Assembly: GCF_033473495.1 (NCBI RefSeq)
Contig: NC_088935.1
Coordinates: 1,054,001 to 1,118,000, forward strand
Source: Cercospora beticola
Lineage: Eukaryota; Ascomycota; Dothideomycetes; Mycosphaerellales; Mycosphaerellaceae
Direction: 5' to 3'
Length of the DNA: 64,000 bases
The notes below the pieces were generated by a model. The model was not told the DNA's origin. It did not search any database and was given only the letters and a program-made list of their open reading frames with translations. Below, one piece after another: positions 53,854 through 63,885 of this stretch. Each line of letters starts with the position of its first letter. The first letter of the stretch is position 1. The translations under genes were made by a program, and so were the position numbers.

Positions 53854-56469
53854 ATGGCTCACGACCCGGTTGACGCCACGACAGCTCCACCTGCTCGAAA
53901 ACGGCGCAGACGAACGGCTGCCAGTGGTGCCACCGATGACTGCTTTACGTGGTAAGTGCAGACGGGAGACTGCAGAGACACCTGAATGGGCATACGCTTA
54001 CCGGAGAGCAGTCGCAAGAGGAACGTCAAGTGTGACCGAACCAGGCCTTACTGCGCTCAGTGTATACAGATCGGCAAGGAATGCTCAGGGTATAAGACCA
54101 CGCTGACCTGGGGCGTTGGTGTTGCCAGCCGGGGCAAGCTTCGAGGCCTGTCGTGTCCCATCGCGGGCACCAGTGGCGAAGCTGCAGACACCGTGAGACC
54201 GTCCGAAGCCAATACCACAAGACGTCGAAAGAGTTCCGTGAGCAGGCCAAATGCTCCTGGCCCGGTGGACATCCCCAGGAACAATGCCGCCTCTTTCCAC
54301 AACAACCATGTCGCCGGTGTCACCTCCATGCCTTCCACAACGCATGCAGGCTTCCAACCGACGCTACCAACAATCAATGCTGGGCAGCAGGGCTGGAACA
54401 TCAATGGCTTCGGACTGAATCGACCAAATCCATTGCGGCACCATTCGCTGCAGCATATACACACTGCACTTGGACCACAGTACGATAATGGACCCAACTC
54501 TGCCAGCTCGGGCGACTCGTTCCCAGATCATGGCTTCAGCTCGCCTCCGGATTATCCGCTATCATCAGACCTCAATGGCTACAGCGAGTCGTATCCGCCT
54601 GGCACGTCTGCATCGTACACGAGCCAGCCTCTCAGCAGTTCAATCGACAGCCTCAGTTCACATTTCAATTCCTCCTCTGTCGGCTCCTTCGGTGACCACA
54701 TGAGCTCCAGCATGGAGTCCATCAACAGCGCAGGTTCGTTTGGTCAGAGCACACCTACGGAGACGCCACTTTACAGCACGAGTCCTTTCCAGCAGGACGA
54801 GATCCTATTCAGCCCCATGTCGGAATCTATGTTTCAGCAAAATCCTTTTGAGCAAATCGATTTCAATAATTTCACAGAGGAAGAAGAAGACACGAATCAG
54901 ACGCAGCTCGCCATCTTTGATGCGCGATGGAGCAGTCCTTTCTTCACATTGAGTCCTCGAATGCAATGTCTGATGGAATATTACGACCGACATATCTGCC
55001 CATACCTGATAGCATTCGACGGGCCTAACAATCCGTACAGGAAACACATTTTGCAGCTGGCAATGCAAAATGAGGGTCTGCAGAACGCGATTGCCGCTTT
55101 GGCGACAAACAACATCCGAATGAGGAAGCAACCACCGCCGAGGCGGAGGGGCTTTGTAGAGGAAATCACGGATGCTTTTGATGGGACCGCGAAACCGAAG
55201 GAGCTCAACGAGCCCACTGCAGAAGAGACGTGCTACAAGCAAATGTCGATTGACCAGCTGAATATGCAGCTCACTGACACGCGCGCCGCCCAGGACGACT
55301 CTGTAATCGCCACTCTTCTAATTCTGTGTCTCTTCCATGTATGCGATTCCGGATTCAGCAAGTTCAAGACTCAACTGGCTGGTGTGCAGAAGCTGCTGTC
55401 TTTGCGCGCACCGAGTGGCCAGTCCGAATTCACGGGTTGGGTGGAAATGTTCTTCATTTGGTTCGATGTCATGACTTCGGCCGTCAATGATCGCGAGACG
55501 CAGATCAAGAGCGAGTCGCTTGACATGCTGGATTACTCTTCTAACCTGGGAGCGCTGGAACACTTCTCAGGATGCGATGGACGATTATTCAAGTTGATCG
55601 CCAGACTCGGTCGTCTCAGTCTTCTCGCCCAAGGTCGACCGGTTCGACCACAGAACAATATGCCACGACCGCCTCCCACTCACAATGGGCATAACGCGCC
55701 TCTGCGCAAGAGGCCATCGACGAGTAGAAACCACTCTCCCTTCCACACGGACAGCCTCGAAAGCAATGGCTGGGGCACACCAGTCATATCTTCAGACGAC
55801 GAAATGGCCGGCTCCCCAGAAGAGAACATCTTCACCACACCCAACAATTCCTACCCCGACAGTCGCGCAGAATTCTGGTCCGAATGGAACGACATTCGCG
55901 CTCGACTCAACGCCTGGCAAATGGACACCACACCATCTCGACAAAACACTCCCCCACTCGACAGCCGAGAAATGGAGCTGGGCCAGCGCGATCTCCTCCA
56001 CATCAACGAATCTTTCCGCTACTCGGCCCTTCTCTACACCGAACGCCTGGGCTCTCCTCTCCTCCCATCTTCTCATCCCAATTTCCAGAAATACGTCTCC
56101 AACGCCCTTTTCCATATCACAGCATTAGATATCACATCCTGCGTGAATAAATTCCTCCTTTGGCCACTTTTCATCGTTGGAACGGAATGTGTCGATGAAG
56201 GACATCGGAATATCATTCGAGCGAGATGTATTGAAGTGCAGATTGAAAGTGGATTTTGGAATAACATCTCGGGATTGGATGTTTTGGAGAAGGTGTGGAA
56301 GGAGTTGGGGAATAATGGGCAAGGAGGAATGGGAGGGGGGACGATGGAGGCTGCGGAGATTAAGGCGAGAAGGAGAGATTCTGAGGCGGGGAGGACGGGG
56401 AGGTATGGGCAGGCGTTGAGGTGGAGGAAGGCGATGTCGAGGGTTGATGGGGAGTATATTTTGATATGA
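53854..56469 (+). CDS. Zn2Cys6 transcription factor, two exons
   Basis: Exons 53854-53951 and 54012-56469 give 851 residues. The 60-bp intron (GTAAGT to CAG, phase 2) splits the zinc finger at its second Cys; joined, the ligands are Cys30, 33, 40, 47, 50 and 57 with RKRNVK as basic linker. A basic run (RKRRRR) precedes it as a probable nuclear signal. The motif GVASRGKLRGLSCPIAG follows, as in the regulator at 36347. Residues about 100-330 are Ser/Asn-rich and disordered. The fungal-specific domain (PF11951-like) spans about 345-830, with MQCLMEYYDRHICPYLIAFD and LLWPLFIVGTECVDEGHRNI. Without the first exon the finger would lack two cysteines, so the upstream start is needed. Confidence 0.9.
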
Positions 56470-57297
56470 GATGAGATGAGATGATGGGATGAGAGGGGAT
56501 TTGTGACGACAGGACAGGACAGCACAGATGCAAGCTTTACTGGTTTAATGCTTGGCTGAAATGGATATCGACAGTATTTATTATTGAGAAGTTTTTATGA
56601 ATATGATTGAAATGTATTTTTGTGGGAAGGTGTGAATGACTGGAATGGTTTTTCGAGTTGTCCTTTGACACGACGGTACTGTGAGGTTGGAAAAGGTGCT
56701 TGAACAAGGGCAGAATGAACGCCTTTGAATCTCGAAAGTCCTTATGCTGTCAGGAAAAAATAGACTTTGAATGGCAAGGTAAAATTGTAACAGCAGCAGA
56801 TACGGCGAGAGTTTTGCTGAAGCTACTGTGAGCACTAGAGCATCAACTGAGGTGCCAACGTTTGGGACGACCAGGCAGATAGGCATTTTTCACGAGGGCT
56901 GCTATTGCAAGTAACGATGGGAGTGAAACACAAGAGAACAGACAAACAAGAGTCAAAGTGAGTAATCGAGACAATGCTGTCGCTCGATTCCGTAATGCAC
57001 TGGTAGCTAGAATTACACTTCTGTTGGGCCACGCCGGGCTCCATCATGACATAAATCATCGCTCATCAATGCCCCATGAATTAAGCATGCACGTAATGGG
57101 GTACACCATCAGTCCATTTTTCCCCATTCCTTTGTTACGCCTTGAGCACCAACGCTGAGTGTGTTTGTGTTTCATGCAAATCGTGTGAAGAAGCATCGAG
57201 TCGTGAAGAACGTTGAAAGCGTTGTTGTAATCTCAATCAATCAGTGTGAAGATGTGATTGTGCGACAACAACAACTTTCGTCGTGGTGGCTGGTTGT
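56470..57297. other. Convergent intergenic region
   Basis: About 830 bp between the regulator and the GPI-protein gene. It begins with a short GATGA-rich run right after the stop. No gene is recognised. Confidence 0.4.
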
Positions 57298-58171
57298 TTA
57301 GAGGTAGACCAAAGCTGCCATGATGGCGGCGAGGCCGACCACACTTGGCTTCTTCATGTCGGCTGCACCAGTGGCAGCAGGTGGAGCATTGGTGGACGCA
57401 GCAGCTGATGGAGCGGTGCTGCTCTGGGAGCCGGTGTTGGAAGCGGACTCGCTGGCGGAGGTGGCCAAGGTGGTGGACTCGGGACCAGACTCGGTAGAGC
57501 CAGGAGTGGTGGACGGGGCTGGGGCTCCCTCAGTGGTCGAGGCGGTCTCAGAAGTGACTGGACCTGGAGCAGTTGGGACACCGGTGCCGGAGGTGCCAGC
57601 TGGTGAGACCTCGGTGGAGCCAGAAGTCTGGACTGTGGCCGTCGACTGAACAACGCTGGTGCTCTCAACGGTCACGGTAGTCGACTCGCCGTAGCCTGGT
57701 GGGTTGGTAGCGCCGGTTGGGCCTGTTGAGGTAAATTGTGAGCTTTCCGTGCTCACCGAGCCAGACGTGGGAGATGAAGGGGATGTGGAGGTCAACTGTG
57801 AGCTTCCCGCGCTCACCGAGCCAGGTGTGGGAAACGAGGGGAACGCGGAGGCAGGATATGAAGTGGGATTCTCCACGGTGAGGGCACTAAGGAGGACGGA
57901 GAGGGCATTTATTGTGGAAGGGAACGTTTGCGTGGAGGCCATTTCCAGGACCGTGAGGGCATTGGGGGTGGAGTCAGAGGCAGAGGGGTCCGGTTCACAC
58001 TCACTGGCCTCGCAGTTGGACGGGAAGACGGTGGAGACCTGAGTGATGGTCACTGGTGGCGACAGTTAGCGGGTGTTGCGCGTTGCAACGTGGACGGATC
58101 GACTTACCAGTGGCCTCTGCGACGGCGACGGAGAAGAGGCCAAAGGCGCTGGCGACGATGGAGTAACGCAT
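57298..58171 (-). CDS. Ser/Thr-rich GPI-anchored cell-wall protein, two exons
   Basis: Exons on the minus strand, 58171-58108 and 58052-57298, give 272 residues. The first exon supplies a signal peptide (MRYSIVASAFGLFSVAVAEA) and joins through a 55-bp intron (GTAAGT to CAG, phase 1) to TVTITQVSTVFPSNCEASEC. Two Cys lie close to the mature N-terminus; the rest is Ser/Thr/Pro-rich and should be heavily O-mannosylated. The C-terminus has a small-residue region and a hydrophobic end (VVGLAAIMAALVYL), as for GPI anchoring. Two 20-residue repeats (SAGSSQLTSTSPSS and STESSQFTSTGPTG cores) lie in the middle. No enzymatic domain; a structural wall role is inferred. Confidence 0.83.
57728..57847 (-). 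repeat. Two tandem 60-bp coding repeats
   Basis: Within the GPI-protein gene, two head-to-tail copies of a 60-bp unit begin at 57728 and 57788. They differ at scattered positions but keep frame, giving 20-residue repeats. Expansion or contraction between strains would change wall-protein length. Confidence 0.75.
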
Positions 58172-59494
58172 GTTGATGACTGGTCTTGGGTATCTGAAGC
58201 GACGGTAATGCTGGAAAGCGATAGAGTGGCGGTGATGGTAGACGTTGACGATGGCCGACGGTTTGTGGTTGGTAGGAGAGAGAGAAAAGGCTGCTATGTG
58301 ATGTGCGAAATAAAAGTGGCTGGACGGTGGAAACGGTGGCTGGCTTGCGTGTTTGTGTGCGCGACACTGCTGCACTTCACGCGTCGACGGCGACCTCGCT
58401 TCCGCCGCACCGCTCACTTGCGTCGCACCGCATCGCACAAGGGCCCGCCGGCTTCCACTCGGTCGAGACGACATCTCTCCGCCGTGCGATGCCCCGGCCC
58501 TGTTTGTGTGAAAGACGGCGTCGCGCGTGCGATCCTGGAGGCGGCACGCAGGCCATCATGAAGCTACAGCGGTGAGCTGCTGACCACGCGCATCTTACTC
58601 TGCTACGATATCCCCCTGCGCTCGCCGCGCGCTTCTGCCGCAATGCGCAAACATTGATAGAGTGTAAGTGGAAGTGAAGCTGGAGTTGCACATGGAGACG
58701 GCAGGATCCACCCGGCAGCCGCCGCCAGCCACTAAACCTTGCAGCGAGGCTGGGCGTACCAAGATTTTCCACCACGTTGGATACCATACTACGATCGCTT
58801 GATCTAAACGTCGTGCGAGCCACTGGAAGCACGGCTGGCACACCCATACAAGCTACTTCTTTCATCATGCATCGGATAGCCGCAGCTACAATGCCAGACA
58901 TCACAGAGGCCCACACGCGCAATTCTACACGACCACCTGCAGGCAACGCAGTGGCAGCAGTGGCATGCGCTTTGAGCCTTACTTCGCGGTAGCGCTGGTA
59001 ATCATGCTGCTGGCCTTGTTGCACAAGGCACTGATGGCAAGATCAGGGCAGGACGATGCATCTCCACTGCAATATAACCACTGAGTGGTCGATCTTTGCT
59101 CATCGCAAACCACCACGGGCCCGTGTGTCCGCCTGAATCACCCAAGGGCACACGAGTTGCAGAGTGCCTGGCACTGGACTGACGTGGACCAGGGCAAGCT
59201 GGAGATTGCGCTCCCGTACGTCGGCCTGTCGACGGTGGACACGTAGATCTGAGAGACTTGTCAGCTAATGCTCTCTCTATTGCATCATGCGCGAAAGCGA
59301 GAAGTGAGTAGCAGTCAGACAGCAGTTGGATCAATAGCTGTTCCACAGTGTAGTTCAGAACAGGTCTGTGTGTTATTGTATTGTCATCATGGTAAGGAAG
59401 TAGAAAATGTTGGTCAACGTACCTTGAGATCCTGCTGCCATGCTTGAGTATGGGACTTGAGTACCCGGTCAAATTGACAGGAATATTCCACCTG
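58172..59494. promoter_or_regulatory. Upstream region of the GPI-protein gene
   Basis: About 1.3 kb between two minus-strand genes. It includes the GPI-gene promoter and the phosphatase 3' end. Open frames such as 58377-59024 (minus) show no domain. Nothing else is recognised. Confidence 0.4.
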
Positions 59495-60430
59495 TCAGCT
59501 GGTTCTTTGACGTTTGAAAAAGCCATCCAGCTTCTGCTGTCCTTCATCATGTTTCGATCGACCAATGCCACCTCTCTGCCGCTTCAGGCCAATTAGATGG
59601 TCCTTCCGGTCGATCGAGATGACGAGCAGCTTGTGCTGCGCAATGCCTGAAGCTAGCCGGGGCGGCTGTTCGACAGCAGTATCTTTAGAGGAGAGGCTTG
59701 CTTCATCAGATTCGGCTGTGGACACTCCAACAACAGCCTCCGCAATTGCACTGTCGTCATTGGCAGGCTCTGGAGCTTCAGTCTTGCTCAGAGCCAGCTC
59801 GAGATAGCCTGTATTGGACCAACCACCCAAATGCTGAAGAATTATCTGACCTTTGACAGCCGTCACCTCGGGAGCGATTGTCACGCTCTTCGGTGGTAAC
59901 TTCAGCAGCAACCGCTTCCAGAGTTGGGATAGCAGCATGCCATGAGACACAACTGCTACCACAAGCTTCTGTTCAGGAGGTTTGCCGAGCAGAGGGAGGA
60001 GATGCTGGTCCAGAAAATCATCTGCCCGCTTGGCCATGGCCTCTTTGCTCTCCACATCAACGAACCCTGGGTCATTGAGATGACGTTCCCGATGTGCTTC
60101 TCTTCCAGTCTTCCTAGCATCGGTACGAGCCTGAAAGGTCTTCCTTTCGTAGAAGCCAAAATTCTGCTCAATCAAATTCTGCACTTTCGTGATTTCGACT
60201 GGCATCTCGGAGGATGGCTGAGCAGACTGAATTGCTTGTGCAGTCTTGAAGGCTCGGGACAATGGCGAAGCAAAGATGTGAGTGAACACAACTTTGTTGC
60301 TGGCGAAGTGCTCGCCTAGCCGCTTGATTTGGTCTACGCCATGGTTTGTGAGGGCGGAATCTGTGACGCCGGCGTATAGTCCGGCTACGTTATCCACTGT
60401 CTCGCCGTGGCGGATGAGATAGAGGTCCAT
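59495..60430 (-). CDS. Histidine phosphatase (phosphoglycerate mutase-like)
   Basis: A single-exon, 311-residue member of the histidine phosphatase superfamily. The catalytic RHGET motif is at residues 7-11 of MDLYLIRHGETVDNVAGLYA, and the second His is in VVAVVSHGMLLSQLW; ASPLSRAFKTAQAI supplies a phosphate-binding Arg. The start was placed directly before the motif, as is usual, not 25 codons upstream. The core ends near residue 220; the remaining about 90 residues are an acidic then basic tail ending KLDGFFKRQRTS. The end sequence QKLDGFFKR resembles a PCNA-interacting (PIP) box, Q-x-x-L-x-x-F-F. The substrate is unknown; it may act on small phosphate esters. Confidence 0.9.
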   Translation of the reverse strand: MDLYLIRHGETVDNVAGLYAGVTDSALTNHGVDQIKRLGEHFASNKVVFTHIFASPLSRAFKTAQAIQSAQPSSEMPVEITKVQNLIEQNFGFYERKTFQARTDARKTGREAHRERHLNDPGFVDVESKEAMAKRADDFLDQHLLPLLGKPPEQKLVVAVVSHGMLLSQLWKRLLLKLPPKSVTIAPEVTAVKGQIILQHLGGWSNTGYLELALSKTEAPEPANDDSAIAEAVVGVSTAESDEASLSSKDTAVEQPPRLASGIAQHKLLVISIDRKDHLIGLKRQRGGIGRSKHDEGQQKLDGFFKRQRTS

Positions 60431-60631
60431 GTGGTGTGCATTGTCGTGGTGGACGAGGCGGCGATGATCATGACGATGATCTAGGGACGGGAGACAAAGA
60501 TGCAAAAATCAGAGGGGAGAGGATTCGAGCTAGCTCTATGACGTGCAGAAGCTCGGAGCTCTCTCACTCTCTCCATCCTCGAAGGCCAATCTCCCAAACA
60601 ATGCCTTGACACAAATCAAACTCATTGAGCC
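60431..60631. promoter_or_regulatory. Bidirectional promoter, phosphatase and NDUFAF5-like gene
   Basis: 201 bp between divergent start codons. No discrete element is called. Confidence 0.45.
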
Positions 60632-61714
60632 ATGTGCTCACTCCTTGCAAAGAATGCTACTGTAGCACGCAGTTGGAAAACATTCTGGAAGCTGCCTCCC
60701 GCAATCCGCGCCTACGCCATCCAAGCTCCCGGTGCCCCAACAGTAGAGGTCTTCGACACGAGAACCAAATGGCTACAGAAAGAACGAGCAGCAGCAAACA
60801 CAAAACACAGCCGCGAAGTAGACTACCTCCGCGATGAAGTCGCCGCCCGCCTCTGCGATCGAATCCTAGATATCAACAGAAACTTCCCCAAAGTCCTCGA
60901 CTTCGGCGCCAATGCCTGCAACATCGCCCGCATCCTCACAAGACCCGACCCAGACCCCGACTCTGCAAAGCCTTCAGTAGAACCGATCAGCAAGAGAATC
61001 GACGAGATTGTTTGTGCGGAAAGTAGTCCGACACTACTACACAGAGACAAAGATGAAGCATTCAACAAGGACATCGAAATCAGAAGGGAAATGTTGACGA
61101 ACCCGGAATACGTCCCCTACGAAACGGATACTTTCGACATGGTCATGTCGTCGTTATCATTACATTGGGTCAACGATTTACCCTCTGTCCTGACACAAAT
61201 CAACAACTGTCTGAAACCCGACGCGCCTTTCATTGCAGCCATGTTTGGCGGAGATAATCTGTACGAGCTCCGTGGCTCTCTACAACTAGCAGAGCAAGAA
61301 CGACTCGGCGGAATCGGAACTCATATGTCCCCATTGGCAGACGTACGCGATGTGGGGAATTTGTTGAATCGTGCTGGTTTCAAGCTTCTCACGATAGATG
61401 TCGAAGATATCATTGTGGATTATCCGCATATTTCAGCTTTAATGGCGGATTTGCAGGCTATGGGTGAAGGGAATGCTGCGTTGAGGAGAAGTTCGGGGCC
61501 GATCTCGAGGGAGGTGCTGCTGGCAACTGAGGCCATTTATCGTGAGTTGTATGGTGAGGAGCAGGAGGATGGGACAGTGGCGCTGCCAGCTTCTTTCAGG
61601 ATCATTTTCTTGATTGGGTGGAAAGAGAGTGAGAATACGCCTAAGCCATTGGAGCGCGGGTCTGGAGAGGTGAATCTCAAGGACTTATTTGAAGCAGATA
61701 ACAAGAAGAATTGA
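60632..61714 (+). CDS. NDUFAF5-like mitochondrial methyltransferase/hydroxylase
   Basis: A single-exon, 360-residue class I SAM-binding protein resembling NDUFAF5, a mitochondrial complex I assembly factor. The N-terminus (MCSLLAKNATVARSWKTFWK) is basic and amphipathic, as for mitochondrial import. The family's entry motif EVFDTRTKWLQKERAA and VDYLRDEVAARLCDRILDI precede the SAM motif I, here VLDFGANACNIARIL. Downstream are DTFDMVMSSLSLHWVNDLPS and KPDAPFIAAMFGGDNLYELR, then THMSPLADVRDVGNLLNRAG. These match NDUFAF5, which hydroxylates an Arg of the NDUFS7 subunit. Motif I has Ala-Asn in place of the usual second Gly, as in some orthologues. Confidence 0.9.
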   Translation: MCSLLAKNATVARSWKTFWKLPPAIRAYAIQAPGAPTVEVFDTRTKWLQKERAAANTKHSREVDYLRDEVAARLCDRILDINRNFPKVLDFGANACNIARILTRPDPDPDSAKPSVEPISKRIDEIVCAESSPTLLHRDKDEAFNKDIEIRREMLTNPEYVPYETDTFDMVMSSLSLHWVNDLPSVLTQINNCLKPDAPFIAAMFGGDNLYELRGSLQLAEQERLGGIGTHMSPLADVRDVGNLLNRAGFKLLTIDVEDIIVDYPHISALMADLQAMGEGNAALRRSSGPISREVLLATEAIYRELYGEEQEDGTVALPASFRIIFLIGWKESENTPKPLERGSGEVNLKDLFEADNKKN

Positions 61715-62127
61715 ACGAGATCCTGCATGTATTGGTGCAGCGGGAATGTTTAGTCTGTCTCCATTGCAACTTGATTCCGTAGATCATGTTCCAGAGGGAA
61801 ATGCACTGGAACGCAAACACGGTCCTTCATATCCATGGACAATGATGCTGTCTGCCCCTTGCAGGTTGCATATCTGACCAGTTGTCGGCCCATATTGACC
61901 TGCTAGGCAGGCTTACTCGCTGGTGCTAGAGCGAAGTGAGCGCCAAAGAAAAAAGTTCACTCCAACTTCGAAGGCATATATGTCGACGACTAGGAGATAT
62001 ACTGAAGCCTCAGCCGTTGCTGACAGAAAATGACCTACCAGGCTGAGTCGCAGGTGCTAGCATAGGCGAGAGTGTCAAAAACAAAAAGGATAGTCTCAAG
62101 TTCACTTGAGGTACTAGGACAACCTGA
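61715..62127. other. Gap between the NDUFAF5-like gene and tRNA-Arg
   Basis: About 410 bp with no gene. It contains the likely tRNA transcription terminator at 62077-62087. Confidence 0.45.
62077..62087 (-). terminator. Pol III terminator of tRNA-Arg
   Basis: On the minus strand this reads five T, one G, five T, about 41 nt beyond the tRNA 3' end. Runs of five T stop RNA polymerase III. No closer T run is seen, so the trailer would be fairly long. Confidence 0.6.
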
Positions 62128-62208
62128 AGGTTCTCCTGGGGATCGAACCCAGAATCTCCTGATAACGTTGAATCGTAGTCAGACGCCTTACCATTGGGCC
62201 AAAGAACC
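62128..62208 (-). tRNA. tRNA-Arg (anticodon ACG) with a 9-nt intron
   Basis: The cloverleaf folds by hand. The 7-bp acceptor stem is GGTTCTT with GAGAACC (one G-T pair). The D arm carries the A box TGGCCCAATGG. The anticodon stem is TCTGA with TCAGG. The T arm is CTGGG, TTCGATC, CCCAG, with the B box GGTTCGATCC. The space between the anticodon-stem halves is 16 nt, so a 9-nt intron is placed after the base 3' of the anticodon, at 62164-62172 (TTCAACGTT on the minus strand). The loop then reads CT-ACG-AA, anticodon ACG, decoding CGU and, with inosine, CGC. The D arm and anticodon region resemble yeast tRNA-Arg(ACG). The discriminator is taken as the T at 62128. Confidence 0.88.
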
Positions 62209-62928
62209 GCTTGGATCGAATGCTGCTTGAGCTATTTGATGGAGTGATGAAATTTTCGTAAAAGTATAGAGGTAAAATTTTTGAAACCTGCGGTGATCTC
62301 CGAAATGCTGCCGATGCAGACTTGTTTGACCAGAGAATCCAGAGCCGGGGCTTATGGGCTCCAGAGATGATTGGAAATCATCGTACAACCGCAATGTGAG
62401 TCCACTGGTCTTTTGTGTCGGTAGGGCTTGGTGGTGAAAGTATGGCATCTCGTCTAATCGTGATAGCTATCGATAGTGACTTTCGATAGCTGACGTTCAC
62501 GTTGGGCTGATCTCGCGTCTTCCCTCCTCGGCCATGGAGCAACGTGCTGAAAAGGTCAGGACCGGATGCAAGCAGGCTTGCTCGACCCAGTGTCGTGTGC
62601 TGGTAAACAGCAGTCCTTAATAGCATGCACCTTTAACCCTTGGTGCATCTATCGGCTTTGCGAATAAAAGCGACAAGATTATCAGAGAGGTTTGATCTCT
62701 CTCATAGTCGACACTATCGGAATCCACTTCAATCGGCCGAAGTGTTGACCGAAGTAAGCCTCATGGGCCGCATTGCTCTTTTGGAAAGTGTAGCATATTT
62801 GCTGTCTGCACTCATTCATGGAGCATGCTTTGCGCTTGTGACTGTATCGTCATTGGTCATGTCTTCGTCTCATCGTTTATGTCGTAGTCGACCAGACGGT
62901 GGATCGATCCTGTCGAATCCTGCTATCG
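62209..62928. other. Gap between tRNA-Arg and VPS37
   Basis: About 720 bp without a supported gene. It holds a 9-bp inverted repeat at 62465-62491 (AGCTATCGA, 9-nt spacer, TCGATAGCT). An open frame at 62640-62987 overlaps VPS37 antisense and is not called. Confidence 0.4.
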
Positions 62929-63734
62929 TCACCTCCAGCCACCCACCCTACCATCGTCCCATCTGGACTTCCGCTCTCGCCTCATGAAAGCAGTCTTCCT
63001 AGCATCTTTCGCCCGCCTGACAAATTCAGTGACTTCTCGCTCACTGGCTATGCCATCTTCCTCCAGCCAACTCTCTTCAATGCCCCTCAGTAATAGCTCC
63101 TGCTCTTGTACGCTCGCATTCAACCTCTGGTATAGAGCTTGGGGACTGAAGTCTCGCAACGCAGCTTCCGTTTCAGATATCTTACTTCGATGCTGTTGTT
63201 CCAACGCACGTAGAGCCAGTAGACGAGATTGTGTTTGTTCACGTAATGCTGCCAGCCGAGCTTCCGTTTCCATCAATTGAGAAGTCGCTGCAATGTTGGC
63301 TTGAACCAGTGGGGTCAGGTGTTGCTCGGATGCGGGAATGGCTGGATGTGTTGTATGAGGGCTACCGAGGAGCGCGGATTGTAGACTGGGAGTATTGAGG
63401 ACATCCTGAAGGTCTGTGACACTTGGAACGCTCAGCCTATGCTTGTAGTTGAGCCTTTGGGCGTGTGGACGTTCACTACATACGACTTGTCCTTGAGTAC
63501 TTCCGGCAGCCAATGCCCTTCTATGGGAGGTACGTATGGCTGTGGAGGCCCCTGCTGCTGCTGTGGATGTTGCGGTTGCGGGCGATATGTTTGGCTGCCA
63601 TCTAGCTCAGACAGCTCGTGTCCCGGCGGTGGTGGAGGGAGCGGGGGACCTCGGGGCTGCGGCGTGTTTGACGACGACTGCTGTTTGGGTGGAGGCGGAG
63701 GAGGCGTGGACGCCGCCATGCCATAGTCCGCCAT
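62929..63734 (-). CDS. vps37: ESCRT-I subunit VPS37
   Basis: Two exons on the minus strand, 63734-63484 and 63436-62929, give 252 residues. The 47-bp intron (GTATGT to TAG, phase 2) joins PEVLKDKS to LSVPSVTDLQDVLNTPSLQ. The N-terminal third is Pro/Gln-rich. The C-terminal two-thirds is a long coiled coil and mod(r) domain: LQDVLNTPSLQSALL, ANIAATSQLMETEARLAALR, YQRLNASVQEQELLLRGIEE, EVTEFVRRAKDARKTAFMRR. In ESCRT-I this coiled coil packs against Vps23 and Vps28 to sort ubiquitinated cargo into multivesicular bodies. It is divergent to a golgin-like gene 151 bp away. Confidence 0.9.
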
Positions 63735-63885
63735 GGTGACTGCAAGATGTTAGTCGGATGCAGATGAATGTCTTCGTAGGATCCGAAGGTGGGCATGAGT
63801 TGCGCGTTCGTCCCACGCTTGGCTACGTGAGCCGCAAGCACTTCGTCCTCTTCGAACAGCTGGCTTTGATCAACACCAATGCGCC
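63735..63885. promoter_or_regulatory. Bidirectional promoter, VPS37 and the golgin-like gene
   Basis: 151 bp between two divergent start codons; both promoters and leaders must fit here or overlap. No defined element. Confidence 0.45.

Noticed and set aside
59002..59571. 189-codon minus-strand frame overlapping the phosphatase 3' end
   Set aside because: No domain, and it conflicts with the clearly conserved phosphatase frame.
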